From JAHFUA01 sp963808725 (GTDB lineage Bacteria; Acidobacteriota; Terriglobia; Terriglobales; Acidobacteriaceae): 64,000 nucleotides of DNA. Shown piece by piece: positions 1-7,100 of the stretch. The stretch is from NCBI GenBank assembly GCA_963808725.1, contig CAWEGO010000002.1, forward strand, positions 434,001-498,000, in the 5' to 3' direction. The notes under the pieces were generated by a model, which did not search any database, was not told the origin of the DNA, and saw only the letters and a list, made by a program, of their open reading frames with translations. The position numbers were made by a program, and so were the translations under genes. Within the stretch, counting starts at the first letter, position 1; every line of letters starts with the position of its first letter.

Positions 1-68
1 ATGGCCTTGATGCTGCTGGAGCCGATGTCCAGCCCCACTACGTTTTTCGCTGCTCCGAATCCGAACAT
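1..68 (-). CDS. pilM: Type IV pilus assembly protein PilM, N-terminal fragment
   Basis: Only the first 22 codons lie inside the window; the gene runs off the left edge. The translation begins MFGFGAAKNVVGLDIGSSSI, and the VGLDIGSSSIKA stretch is the actin-fold phosphate-1 motif typical of PilM. PilM is a cytoplasmic FtsA-like protein that binds the PilN tail in the type IV pilus alignment complex. The ATG is nine bases after the stop of the upstream HTH gene, so the two are probably co-transcribed. The fragment is short, so the identification rests on this motif and on the context. Confidence 0.75.
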   Translation of the reverse strand, partial: MFGFGAAKNVVGLDIGSSSIKA

Positions 69-77
69 GAGAGCCTC

Positions 78-314
78 TTAGTCCCCCGCCGCGGTGCGTG
101 CGGTTCTTGGTTTCTTCTTGTTGCCCCGGCCTTCGCCCAGCACGCTCTTGCGCTCCATCCACGCGTCCAGGATGGTTTTCTTGAACTTCCAGCGGTTGCC
201 GAGCTTGAAAGCCGGGATTTTTTCTTCGTACACGTATTTGTAGAGCGTGTCCGGACTGATCCCGAGATACTGCGAAGCTTGCCGGATGTTCATCACTTCA
301 CGCGCTTCGGCCAT
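78..314 (-). CDS. Excisionase-family helix-turn-helix DNA-binding protein
   Basis: Small protein of 78 residues with a MerR-like/HTH_17 domain near its N-terminus (NIRQASQYLGISPDTLYKYV, then KIPAFKLGNRWKF, which is the wing followed by the usual arginine-tryptophan turn). The C-terminal tail is basic (GNKKKPRTARTA). Such proteins bind DNA as small regulators or excisionase-like factors; the target is unknown. I use the ATG at 314, preceded by AAGG three bases upstream; a TTG at 335 or an ATG at 293 are alternatives. It sits directly upstream of pilM, so a role in pilus gene control is possible, but this is inference. Confidence 0.75.
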   Translation of the reverse strand: MAEAREVMNIRQASQYLGISPDTLYKYVYEEKIPAFKLGNRWKFKKTILDAWMERKSVLGEGRGNKKKPRTARTAAGD

Positions 315-428
315 GCTCCTTATGCCTTTCCACAAGAGAGGCTCCCCGCAACTGCAGGCCAGAGCCTCTAACCGGTCCGGACCTCCCGGACCTCACACAG
401 AACCTTCTTTTCGGGGGAGCTTGCGCGA

Positions 429-459
429 GTTATAGCAGCCCTGTGGTATGTACTGTCAA
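429..459 (-). promoter_or_regulatory. Probable sigma70-type promoter for the HTH-pilM operon
   Basis: On the minus strand a perfect TTGACA (459-454) is followed after 19 bases by TATAAC (434-429). The spacer is two bases longer than ideal. It lies about 115 bases upstream of the HTH start and no other minus-strand promoter is obvious before that gene. Confidence 0.45.
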
Positions 460-752
460 GGAACTAATCCCTGTTTTATCCGTGTTTTATGGGGATTTTA
501 GGCCATGTACTTCCGGTGCGGGCCCGAGCAAGAGTCCAGATTGTGTGGATTATTAAATAAGCACCACAACAAATGGTGGTGTTGATGCACTGGATGCGAA
601 GCTGGGCACGTTGACCATTACCGAAGTAGTAAAGCTACCGTTTGCCTGAAACACGGCCGTCCGTGGCAAACGAAGGTCGGCCGCAAATTATTGATACCGC
701 TATGTTTAGCGTCCATCGTTATAAGTCGGGCCGGCAGCCCATTTCGGCCCCG
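460..752. other. Intergenic region with a strong extended hairpin
   Basis: No convincing gene. Positions 639-672 can fold into a two-part hairpin (outer arms CGTTTGC/GCAAACG, inner arms CACGG/CCGTG, loop CCGT). It lies about 80 bases beyond the aroF stop and may end aroF transcription, although it lacks a T-run on either strand. A smaller CACCA/TGGTG inverted repeat lies near 562-580. Confidence 0.4.
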
Positions 753-1766
753 TCAGGCTAACGCCGCAGCGCACTTCTGCAGCGGCAGCTCGCGCATCAT
801 GGCCTGAAACTCCTTGCAGTCGAGAGACTGCGGACCGTCCGACAAAGCCCGCTCCGGGTTGGGATGGACCTCGATGATGAGCCCATCCGCACCCACGGCG
901 ATGGCCGCTTTCGAAATCGGCGCGATCAAGCTGCGCCGTCCGGTGCCATGCGATGGGTCGGCGATTACCGGCAGATGTGAGAGTTCTTTGGCCAGGGCAA
1001 CTGCCGCGAGATCGATCGTGTTGCGAGTTTCGGTCTCGAAGGTCTTGATGCCACGCTCGCACAACACCACGTTGGGATTGCCGCCGGTAAGAAGATATTC
1101 GGCCGCCAGCAGCCACTCCTTTACTGTCGCCGAAGGCCCGCGCTTAAGTAGCACCGGCTTGTTGACGGTCGCGAGTCGGCGCAGCAGGGCGAAGTTCTGC
1201 ATATTGCGCGCGCCCACCTGGAGCATGTCGGCGTGCTCGCAGATCGTGTCCACGTCCTCCGTGCTCATCACCTCGGTGACCACCGGCAGTCCGGTCTCGC
1301 GCCGCGCTTCCGCCAGCAGATCCAGCGCTTCCTCGCCCAGACCCTGAAAATCATAGGGCGACGTGCGCGGCTTGTAGGCGCCTCCGCGCAGCAGGCGCGC
1401 GCCTGCGCTCTTCACCGCGCGCGCTGTGGTGAGGAGCTGCTCTCGGGATTCCACCGAGCAAGGTCCGGCAATAACCACCACTGGCTCGCCGTTGCCGATG
1501 CGCACTCCGGCGACGTCTACGACCGTCCCGCCGGGACGCACCTGGCGGCTCACCAGCTTGTAAGGCTGCGCGATGGGGACAACGTTATCCACGCCGGGCG
1601 CGGCTTGCAGCGCCTCGATCTCATGCCGGCGCCCGCTCCCCACGGCCGCAACGATGGTGCGCTGCTCGCCGCGTGTGATGTGCGCCTGGTATCCCGCCTC
1701 GCGGACGCGTTCGATCACGTGCTCGATCTGTTGCGCGGTAGCTGTGTCTTTCATGTTTACGATCAT
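753..1766 (-). CDS. aroF: 3-deoxy-7-phosphoheptulonate synthase (DAHP synthase, type I-beta)
   Basis: Catalyses condensation of phosphoenolpyruvate with erythrose-4-phosphate, the first step of the shikimate pathway, in the cytoplasm. The 337 residues comprise an N-terminal ferredoxin-like regulatory domain (about 1-67) followed by the TIM barrel, with GPCSVES at 101-107, the GGAYKPRTSPY substrate loop near 130, KRGPSATVKEWL and DPSHGTG further on. This is the Thermotoga/Bacillus-type architecture. The start at 1766 is set by AAAGGAG eight bases upstream; a second ATG four codons in is less well placed. Expression is very probably attenuated: a promoter, an aromatic-rich leader peptide and an intrinsic terminator lie directly upstream. 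Confidence 0.95.
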   Translation of the reverse strand: MIVNMKDTATAQQIEHVIERVREAGYQAHITRGEQRTIVAAVGSGRRHEIEALQAAPGVDNVVPIAQPYKLVSRQVRPGGTVVDVAGVRIGNGEPVVVIAGPCSVESREQLLTTARAVKSAGARLLRGGAYKPRTSPYDFQGLGEEALDLLAEARRETGLPVVTEVMSTEDVDTICEHADMLQVGARNMQNFALLRRLATVNKPVLLKRGPSATVKEWLLAAEYLLTGGNPNVVLCERGIKTFETETRNTIDLAAVALAKELSHLPVIADPSHGTGRRSLIAPISKAAIAVGADGLIIEVHPNPERALSDGPQSLDCKEFQAMMRELPLQKCAAALA

Positions 1767-1790
1767 GACTCGTCTCCTTTAGGACAAATG

Positions 1791-1821
1791 AAAAGCCGCG
1801 ATCCTTGAGAGATCGCGGCTT
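1791..1821 (-). terminator. Intrinsic terminator acting as aroF attenuator
   Basis: A perfect 11-bp stem (arms 1793-1803 and 1811-1821, 7-base loop) is followed on the minus strand by TTTTCATTTG. It stands between the leader-peptide stop (1849) and the aroF ribosome binding site. A competing perfect 8-bp hairpin (1877-1900) covers the Tyr-Arg-Tyr-Trp-Phe codons. Its 3' arm is followed by GCGGC/CGCGG sequences that can pair with the terminator's GCCGCG arm. This matches the classical region 1:2, 2:3, 3:4 layout of trp-type attenuators. Confidence 0.85.
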
Positions 1822-1848
1822 CGGGTTGCTGAACTTGTGTGCCTTACA

Positions 1849-1935
1849 TCAGGCTGGCACGCACGGAGCACCCGCGCCGCTACTCTCGAACCAGTAGCGG
1901 TAGCTAAAGCCGGCGCTAAATCGGGTGGCGTGCAT
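1849..1935 (-). CDS. Aromatic-rich attenuator leader peptide of aroF
   Basis: A 28-codon reading frame, MHATRFSAGFSYRYWFESSG followed by AGAPCVPA, ending in TGA 27 bases before the terminator hairpin. The run F-S-Y-R-Y-W-F places two Phe, two Tyr and one Trp within seven codons, all three end products of the shikimate pathway. No Shine-Dalgarno sequence precedes the ATG; instead the predicted transcription start lies within a few bases of it, so the peptide may be translated from a leaderless message. The likely role is ribosome stalling when charged aromatic tRNAs are scarce, which would favour antitermination into aroF. Confidence 0.8.
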   Translation of the reverse strand: MHATRFSAGFSYRYWFESSGAGAPCVPA

Positions 1936-1944
1936 GAAGCTGAA

Positions 1945-1973
1945 ACTATATGCGCCCGAGGCGGGCGCGTCAA
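1945..1973 (-). promoter_or_regulatory. Promoter of the aroF leader-aroF transcript
   Basis: On the minus strand TTGACG (1973-1968), a 17-base spacer and TATAGT (1950-1945) form a near-consensus sigma70-type promoter. The spacer itself is a palindrome (CGCCCG-CCT-CGGGCG). The -10 box ends nine bases before the leader-peptide ATG at 1935. Confidence 0.75.
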
Positions 1974-2037
1974 TCGCATTCTTGGGTTTGACCGCTGGTG
2001 TTGGAGATGCACCAGTCGCGCAGCGACGACTGAATTT

Positions 2038-2098
2038 AGCCCGGCACGAAGTGCCGGGTAGGCGACAACATGCGAGCGAGCCCCATAGGGACGACTGA
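2038..2098. repeat. Dispersed palindromic element (GC-hairpin pair), copy 1
   Basis: Hairpin CCCGGCAC-GAA-GTGCCGGG is followed by a GGCGAC spacer and a second small palindrome (CCCCATAGGG) ending ACGAC. A closely similar unit occurs at 11149-11210. It resembles REP/BIME-type intergenic repeats. The stretch 2099-2259 holds further palindromes (for example GCCCC-TTGAAA-GGGGC) and no convincing gene. Confidence 0.6.
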
Positions 2099-2259
2099 AA
2101 ACTGCATCTCTCATCTGTCGCCCCTTGAAAGGGGCCCTGAATGGGGGTCTTACGCGTACCCGGCACTTGCGGCACCTACGGCGCTCGCGGCGTGCCGGGC
2201 TAATCTCATCGCGTCCGCGAGGCGGACGCGTCATTTTAGCGGTAGACTCAGGGGTCTCA

Positions 2260-2487
2260 ATGAAGGCAAAGAAAAAGAATTCGTCGCCCGAGCACACCGC
2301 TTCCACATTCGATAGTTTCCTGGAAGAAGAGGGCATCCGCGAGGAGGTTGAAGCTGTGGCCGTCAAGCGGGTGCTCGCATGGCAACTATCCCAAGCCGCT
2401 CCGCCAAGGCACCGGGCGAGAAGAGGTGAAGGGGCATGCCTTCAGGCGTGCCGTAAGAGGCAGAAAAAACTCGGCTTTAGCCGCTGA
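2260..2487 (+). pseudogene. Truncated XRE-family antitoxin-like gene remnant
   Basis: The first 46 or so residues (MKAKKKNSS..., FDSFLEEEGIREEVEAVAVK, RVLAWQLSQA) match the N-terminal linker that precedes the HTH in a family of small XRE-type antitoxins or regulators. The reading frame then leaves that pattern (RHRARRGEGACLQACRK...) and stops at 75 residues, so the DNA-binding HTH is missing. The break at about 2400 looks like a rearrangement or deletion rather than one frameshift, because no other frame continues the family pattern. Probably non-functional; no toxin gene is next to it. Confidence 0.55.
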
Positions 2488-2591
2488 AGAAATCCCGGGG
2501 TCTAAAGGCCGATTCATTGGCAATGCCGGTCACAAACGGCTGAAGCGTGCCCGTTCACGAATCGACCAGGGGCTATTGCGCCGCTTGCCCC

Positions 2592-2867
2592 TTATGCTGT
2601 CTCCAAAGGAAACGCGCGCCCTTGAACAACCAGACGGCGTACCAATCCGCACAATACCAGGGCCCATCTTGCTCCCCTCTGGTTCCAAGCACTGAGGCTG
2701 CAAATGGTCGCTATTCCGATGGCCAACAAGCTGTTTACAAGTTCGGCGCGATGGTGAACTCTCTCATCCTTACTCGTGGACGCCTGGACGTACCACACAA
2801 TCGCCCAAGTAAACAATGCCGCCAGGATGAGCACGCCAAGAATAATCTTCACGATCATCCAAGCCAT
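2592..2867 (-). CDS. Hypothetical small membrane protein
   Basis: Predicted 91-residue protein. An N-terminal hydrophobic helix (about 3-27, MIVKIILGVLILAALFTWAI) and a second hydrophobic stretch (about 47-60, SLLAIGIATICSLSA) suggest two membrane passes. The tail is basic. It lies 45 bases beyond the end of rng on the same strand and could be the last gene of that transcript. No family is recognised; the ribosome binding site is weak, so it may not be a real gene. Confidence 0.4.
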   Translation of the reverse strand: MAWMIVKIILGVLILAALFTWAIVWYVQASTSKDERVHHRAELVNSLLAIGIATICSLSAWNQRGARWALVLCGLVRRLVVQGRAFPLETA

Positions 2868-2912
2868 ACGGGCACCCTTTTGGGGCCGGCGCTTGGCGGC
2901 CTTTAATTCAAA

Positions 2913-5513
2913 TCAAACTGCTCCTGATGCAGCACGGGTATCTGATTTCACAATCACCGTGCGTCCCGCGAGCTCTTCCATCTCCTGCAGCCAGCGGCCG
3001 TTGTTCGCCTTGAGAGCTTTCACCACCTCGGGATTGGCGCGCAGCATGATGTCGCTGCGATCGACGTGTTTTGCCATCTTGCGCAGCTCGACATAGATCT
3101 CGTTGCAGATGGTGCTGACTGATTTCACCAGGCCAGTGCCGGTGCAGTACGGGCAGGGCGAGCCCAGCGTGCGTTCGAGTGACTGGCGCACGCGCTTGCG
3201 GGTGATGGCCACTAGGCCAAAATCGTTGAAGTTGAGAACCTTGGAGGGCGCGCGGTCGTGCTTGAGTTCCTCTTCCAGTGCCTGCAGGACCTTCTGCCGG
3301 TTGCGGCGCTCGTCCATGTCGATGAAATCGATGATGATGATGCCACCCAAATCGCGCAGGCGGATTTGGCGCACGATCTCCTTGATGGCATCCACGTTGG
3401 TTTTGACGATGGTGTCTTCCAGGCGCGTGGTCTTGCCCACGTACTTGCCGGTGTTGACGTCGATGGCCACCAGCGCTTCGGTCTGGTTGATGACGATGTA
3501 GCCGCCGCTCTTCAGCCACACCTTGGACTTCAGCGCCTTGTTGATCTCTTCCTGGATGTTGAACTGCTCGAACAGCGGCGTCTCTTTGGTGTAGAGCTTC
3601 ACGCGCTTGACCAGCCCCGGCTGGAAGCGGCTGACGAAGCGCAGCACGCGCTCGTATTCCTGCTCGGTATCCACCCAGATCTGGGTGAAGGTTGCAGTCA
3701 CCTGGTCGCGAAGAATGCGCTCCACCAGGTTCAGATCGTGATAGATCAGCGCCGGAGCCTTGCTGGTTTCGGCGCGGTTGCGGATCTCGGTCCACAGGTT
3801 GAACAGAAAGCGCACGTCGGCGCGCAGATCGTCGTCGCTGGCGCCGGCGGCGGCGGTGCGGACGATGAAGCCTCCGGAACCCTGGTGCTCGGCCAGGATC
3901 ACGCGCTTCAGCCGCTGCCGCTCCTCGTCGCTGGCAATCTTGCGCGACACCCCGATGTGATTCACCGTCGGCATGTACACCAGAAACCGTCCGGGCAGCG
4001 CGATGTGGCTGGTAATGCGCGCGCCTTTCTTGCCGATCGGCTCTTTGGCGATCTGCACCAGAATCTCCTGCCCTTCCTTGAGCAGGTCGGTGATCTTGGG
4101 CGCAGGACCGCGCTGGATGTTGCGGCGGGAGTGCAATCCGCGTCCGCCACGACGGCCGCCGCGGCGGCGATCGAACGGCTGCCGTTGCGGCCGCTGTTGG
4201 AACCCTGCCGTGCCCGGCGTCCCGCGCGTCTCGGCACGGGCTTCGGTCGCTTCACCTGGGCTGACAGCGGCCTCGGCTTCCTCCTGCTCGAACTCTTCTT
4301 CCCCGGCCTGCTCTTCGCCTTCCTCGTCGAATTCCTCTTCCGCCTCAACCGCAGCGGGTTGGGCGTCGGCCTCTTCCACGGCGTCACTCGAATCAGCGGC
4401 TTCCACGCTCCGTGCGGCAGCACTCGGCGCGGCGCGATCGAGAGTCTCCTCTTCCAGTTCTTCGTACTCGGCAACGTCGAGATCGTCTTCCGCCGGCGGC
4501 AGGTCGGCCTCGTCTTCCTCGATCTCTTCCTCCTCGATCAGGCCAGAGCCTGGCTGGAAGCTGGCGACATGTTGCTCGTCGGCCTCATGAGAACTCTCAG
4601 TCCGTGCCGAGAACGCCGGCCCAGGTTCCTCACGTTCCGTTTCCGCTTCTTCGCCGGCAAAAACTCCCGCCACGTTCATCTGGCCAAAGCGTTGTTGTTC
4701 TGCGTCGTCCAGAGCCTTCTGTTGCTGGTGGCGCTCCTGGGCGGCAGCCCCGGCGCCAAAGATTCCGCGCGCTTCGGCCTCGTGTTCACGCTCCAGGGAA
4801 TCGCTGAGCGGCTCCATGGAAGCAGCCAGCGCAGCGGCATCCGCGGCTTGTTCGGCAGCCCCGGCGCTCACTTCGGTGGCAGTCGGAGTCTGCGCCGCCA
4901 TGCGCTGGTACTTGGAGATGGATTCCCCGGGCAGGATGATGGGTTGGTAGGACCCACCCTTGGCAAAATCGGCCAAGGGTGGGGCACCCTGTGGTTCTTG
5001 AGGGCGTGGCTGCTCCTGGCGGGCAAACTTGCTCTCCGGGAAACCCCGACCGCGGCCACGACGGCGGCGGCGTCCACGCCAGCGGCCTCCGCCCTCGCCC
5101 TCGCTGTCACGCTCGGGACCACGGCCTGGCTCGGCTGAGGCAGGACGCGCGATCTCCTGCTCCTCGCTGACTGCCTGCACCGGTTCAGCAAGCGGAGGAG
5201 CTTCCGCGCGCGGCTGCGCCCCATTGCGGGTGGCATCGTCGTGAGCGCGTGCGACCACCTGCTCGAACTCTTCCTGGTCTTCCTGTTCTTCCAGAAAGTC
5301 GGTCACGTAAAGAAAGGCATCGCGCTCCAGGCCGACATCCACGAATGCCGACTGCATGCCCGGAAGCACGCGGGTGACTCGCCCTTTGTAAATGGATCCC
5401 GCGAGGGTGTACTCGTTCTCGCGTTCGAAATAGATTTCAGTGAGCTGATCTTCCTCGAGCACCGCCACCTTGGTCTCATGTGGCGTCGAGGAGACGTAAA
5501 GTTCCTTCGACAT
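2913..5513 (-). CDS. rng: Ribonuclease E/G family endoribonuclease
   Basis: Single-strand-specific endoribonuclease for rRNA maturation and mRNA turnover. The first 75 residues are the front half of an S1 RNA-binding domain (GSIYKGRVTRVLPGMQSAFV). Then comes about 390 residues of acidic, Glu/Ala/Arg/Gly-rich low-complexity sequence, after which the S1 domain resumes (KITDLLKEGQEILVQIAKEP). The catalytic DNase-I-like domain follows, with metal-binding aspartates in VAIDVNTGKYVG and IIIIDFIDMDER, and the Zn-link cysteines in CPYCTGTG. Total 866 residues. I place the start at 5513 (MSKELYVSS), with GGAG five bases upstream, rather than at an in-frame ATG at 5558. It is the last large gene of the rod-shape cluster. 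Confidence 0.93.
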   Translation of the reverse strand: MSKELYVSSTPHETKVAVLEEDQLTEIYFERENEYTLAGSIYKGRVTRVLPGMQSAFVDVGLERDAFLYVTDFLEEQEDQEEFEQVVARAHDDATRNGAQPRAEAPPLAEPVQAVSEEQEIARPASAEPGRGPERDSEGEGGGRWRGRRRRRGRGRGFPESKFARQEQPRPQEPQGAPPLADFAKGGSYQPIILPGESISKYQRMAAQTPTATEVSAGAAEQAADAAALAASMEPLSDSLEREHEAEARGIFGAGAAAQERHQQQKALDDAEQQRFGQMNVAGVFAGEEAETEREEPGPAFSARTESSHEADEQHVASFQPGSGLIEEEEIEEDEADLPPAEDDLDVAEYEELEEETLDRAAPSAAARSVEAADSSDAVEEADAQPAAVEAEEEFDEEGEEQAGEEEFEQEEAEAAVSPGEATEARAETRGTPGTAGFQQRPQRQPFDRRRGGRRGGRGLHSRRNIQRGPAPKITDLLKEGQEILVQIAKEPIGKKGARITSHIALPGRFLVYMPTVNHIGVSRKIASDEERQRLKRVILAEHQGSGGFIVRTAAAGASDDDLRADVRFLFNLWTEIRNRAETSKAPALIYHDLNLVERILRDQVTATFTQIWVDTEQEYERVLRFVSRFQPGLVKRVKLYTKETPLFEQFNIQEEINKALKSKVWLKSGGYIVINQTEALVAIDVNTGKYVGKTTRLEDTIVKTNVDAIKEIVRQIRLRDLGGIIIIDFIDMDERRNRQKVLQALEEELKHDRAPSKVLNFNDFGLVAITRKRVRQSLERTLGSPCPYCTGTGLVKSVSTICNEIYVELRKMAKHVDRSDIMLRANPEVVKALKANNGRWLQEMEELAGRTVIVKSDTRAASGAV

Positions 5514-6005
5514 ACTGTCTCCGCAGGCGTTCGCTCCGCGAACCGCCTTTACCGGCACGGAAACAGGAGGCGGGGACAGAGACTCGCCGCCGCGGCGCGG
5601 TTGCGTCCGGCGATGGGTCTGGAATGAAGCATGGAAGCGCGGACCCCTGGACTTTCCAGTAAGGCCCGGCGGCGCTCGGGGAGGATTCTCAGGCTACGGC
5701 TCGGAATCTTTTCACCTACGCGTCATCGCACGGCTTGTGGCCTCCCTGCCGAAGCGTTCCCGTTGCCCTGGCAACGCGATCTGGCTTCGGCGGGGCCGTT
5801 ACCCGCCCTGCGGCGCTTGTTTCGGGCACCCCACCGAGGGCTAAAGACCCTCGTCGGGGACCCCGCTGCTTCAATCCTGTCCAGCCCCTCATGTATACGG
5901 CCGGGTTGCCCTCTTATCGTGGGGCAATACGAAAATCCTGCTCGGGCCACTTGCAGCGGCCGCGAATGTATCCCGCCGCGGCCTTTCGCCCGCGGCGCAA
6001 AACCG
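5514..6005. other. Long intergenic region between rodA and rng
   Basis: No convincing gene in 492 bases. It probably carries the rng promoter and a long 5' untranslated region. A hairpin at 5829-5859 (CCCC..CGAGGG / CCCTCG..GGGG, with a two-base mismatch) stands out. rne/rng transcripts in other bacteria are autoregulated through their 5' leaders, so a similar role here is possible but unproven. Confidence 0.4.
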
Positions 6006-7100
6006 TCAGTTCACGAAGCGGCGCATGCGTATGTTCATCACAATGCCCAGCGCCAGGAACATGAACAACACTGACGAGCCGCCATAACTCATGAGCGGCA
6101 AAGGTATCCCGGTAACCGGCATATAGCCGACTACCATGCCGACGTTGACCAGGATGTGGAAGAACAGCACGGCCACCACACCCATGACCACAAACGCGCC
6201 GACGCGGTCAGGCGCCGTCTGCGCATTGTGGACCAAACGCATCAACAATAGAAAGTATAACAGCAGGAGAACCACTGCACCCACAAATCCATGTTCTTCG
6301 CACCAGGCAGCAAAGATGAAGTCGGTTTGCGGCACGGGCAGGAACATCCCCTGTGTTTGCGTGCCTTTCGCCATGCCCTTCCCCCACAATCCTCCGGAGC
6401 CAACGGCGATGAGGGATTGCTGGACTTGGTACCCCGCACCCTGAGGATCGGACTCCGGTTCGCGGAAGCTGACTAGCCGCTGCTTCTGATAGGGCTTGAG
6501 CCCATAATGCCAGACTACGGGCACGACCATCGCTCCCAGCAGGATGAAGGCAGCGGCATGTTTGAGCCGGAGCCCCCCCAGGATCAACGCCATAATCAGC
6601 ACCGGTATGTAGGTGAGGGCCGTCCCCAGATCCGGCTGTTTGAGGACCAGCAGCATGGGTACGCCGGCGATCAGCCCCGCCTTGACGATATCGCTCAGGG
6701 AGGCTTCCTCTCGGTGCAGGTCGGCGAAGTATTTGGCCAGCGCCAGGATGAGCACCAGCTTCACCCACTCAGAAGGCTGAAAGTGCTGCCCACCGGGCAT
6801 CTGGATCCAGCGCCGCGCGCCCAGGTACTTCTTGCCGATCACCAGCACCGCGACTAGTGAAACCACCGATGCAATGTAGAACCAATGAATCTTGTCCAGC
6901 AGGGCGTGATAGTCGATCAGGCTGATCAGGAACATCAGCACTATGCCCGCCATGATCCAGTACACCTGCTTGGTGTGAACGCCGATGAATTTGGTGTGCA
7001 GGGTAGCGCTGTAGATTTCCATCACTCCCAGAGCGCAGATGGCCAGCACGAAGGTAAAAAGCAACCAGTCGAAATCACGGAAGGAGAAGTATTTGGTCAT
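6006..7100 (-). CDS. rodA: Rod-shape-determining peptidoglycan glycosyltransferase RodA
   Basis: SEDS-family integral membrane enzyme that polymerises lipid II for side-wall synthesis in partnership with PBP2. 364 residues with about ten hydrophobic segments. It contains the family signatures GARRWIQMPG, the FQPSEWVKL motif, DFIFAAWCEEHGFVGA and the C-terminal GIPLPLMSYGGSSVL. The ATG overlaps the mrdA stop by four bases (ATGA), so it is translationally coupled to the PBP2 gene, the usual SEDS-bPBP pairing. Confidence 0.95.
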   Translation of the reverse strand: MTKYFSFRDFDWLLFTFVLAICALGVMEIYSATLHTKFIGVHTKQVYWIMAGIVLMFLISLIDYHALLDKIHWFYIASVVSLVAVLVIGKKYLGARRWIQMPGGQHFQPSEWVKLVLILALAKYFADLHREEASLSDIVKAGLIAGVPMLLVLKQPDLGTALTYIPVLIMALILGGLRLKHAAAFILLGAMVVPVVWHYGLKPYQKQRLVSFREPESDPQGAGYQVQQSLIAVGSGGLWGKGMAKGTQTQGMFLPVPQTDFIFAAWCEEHGFVGAVVLLLLYFLLLMRLVHNAQTAPDRVGAFVVMGVVAVLFFHILVNVGMVVGYMPVTGIPLPLMSYGGSSVLFMFLALGIVMNIRMRRFVN

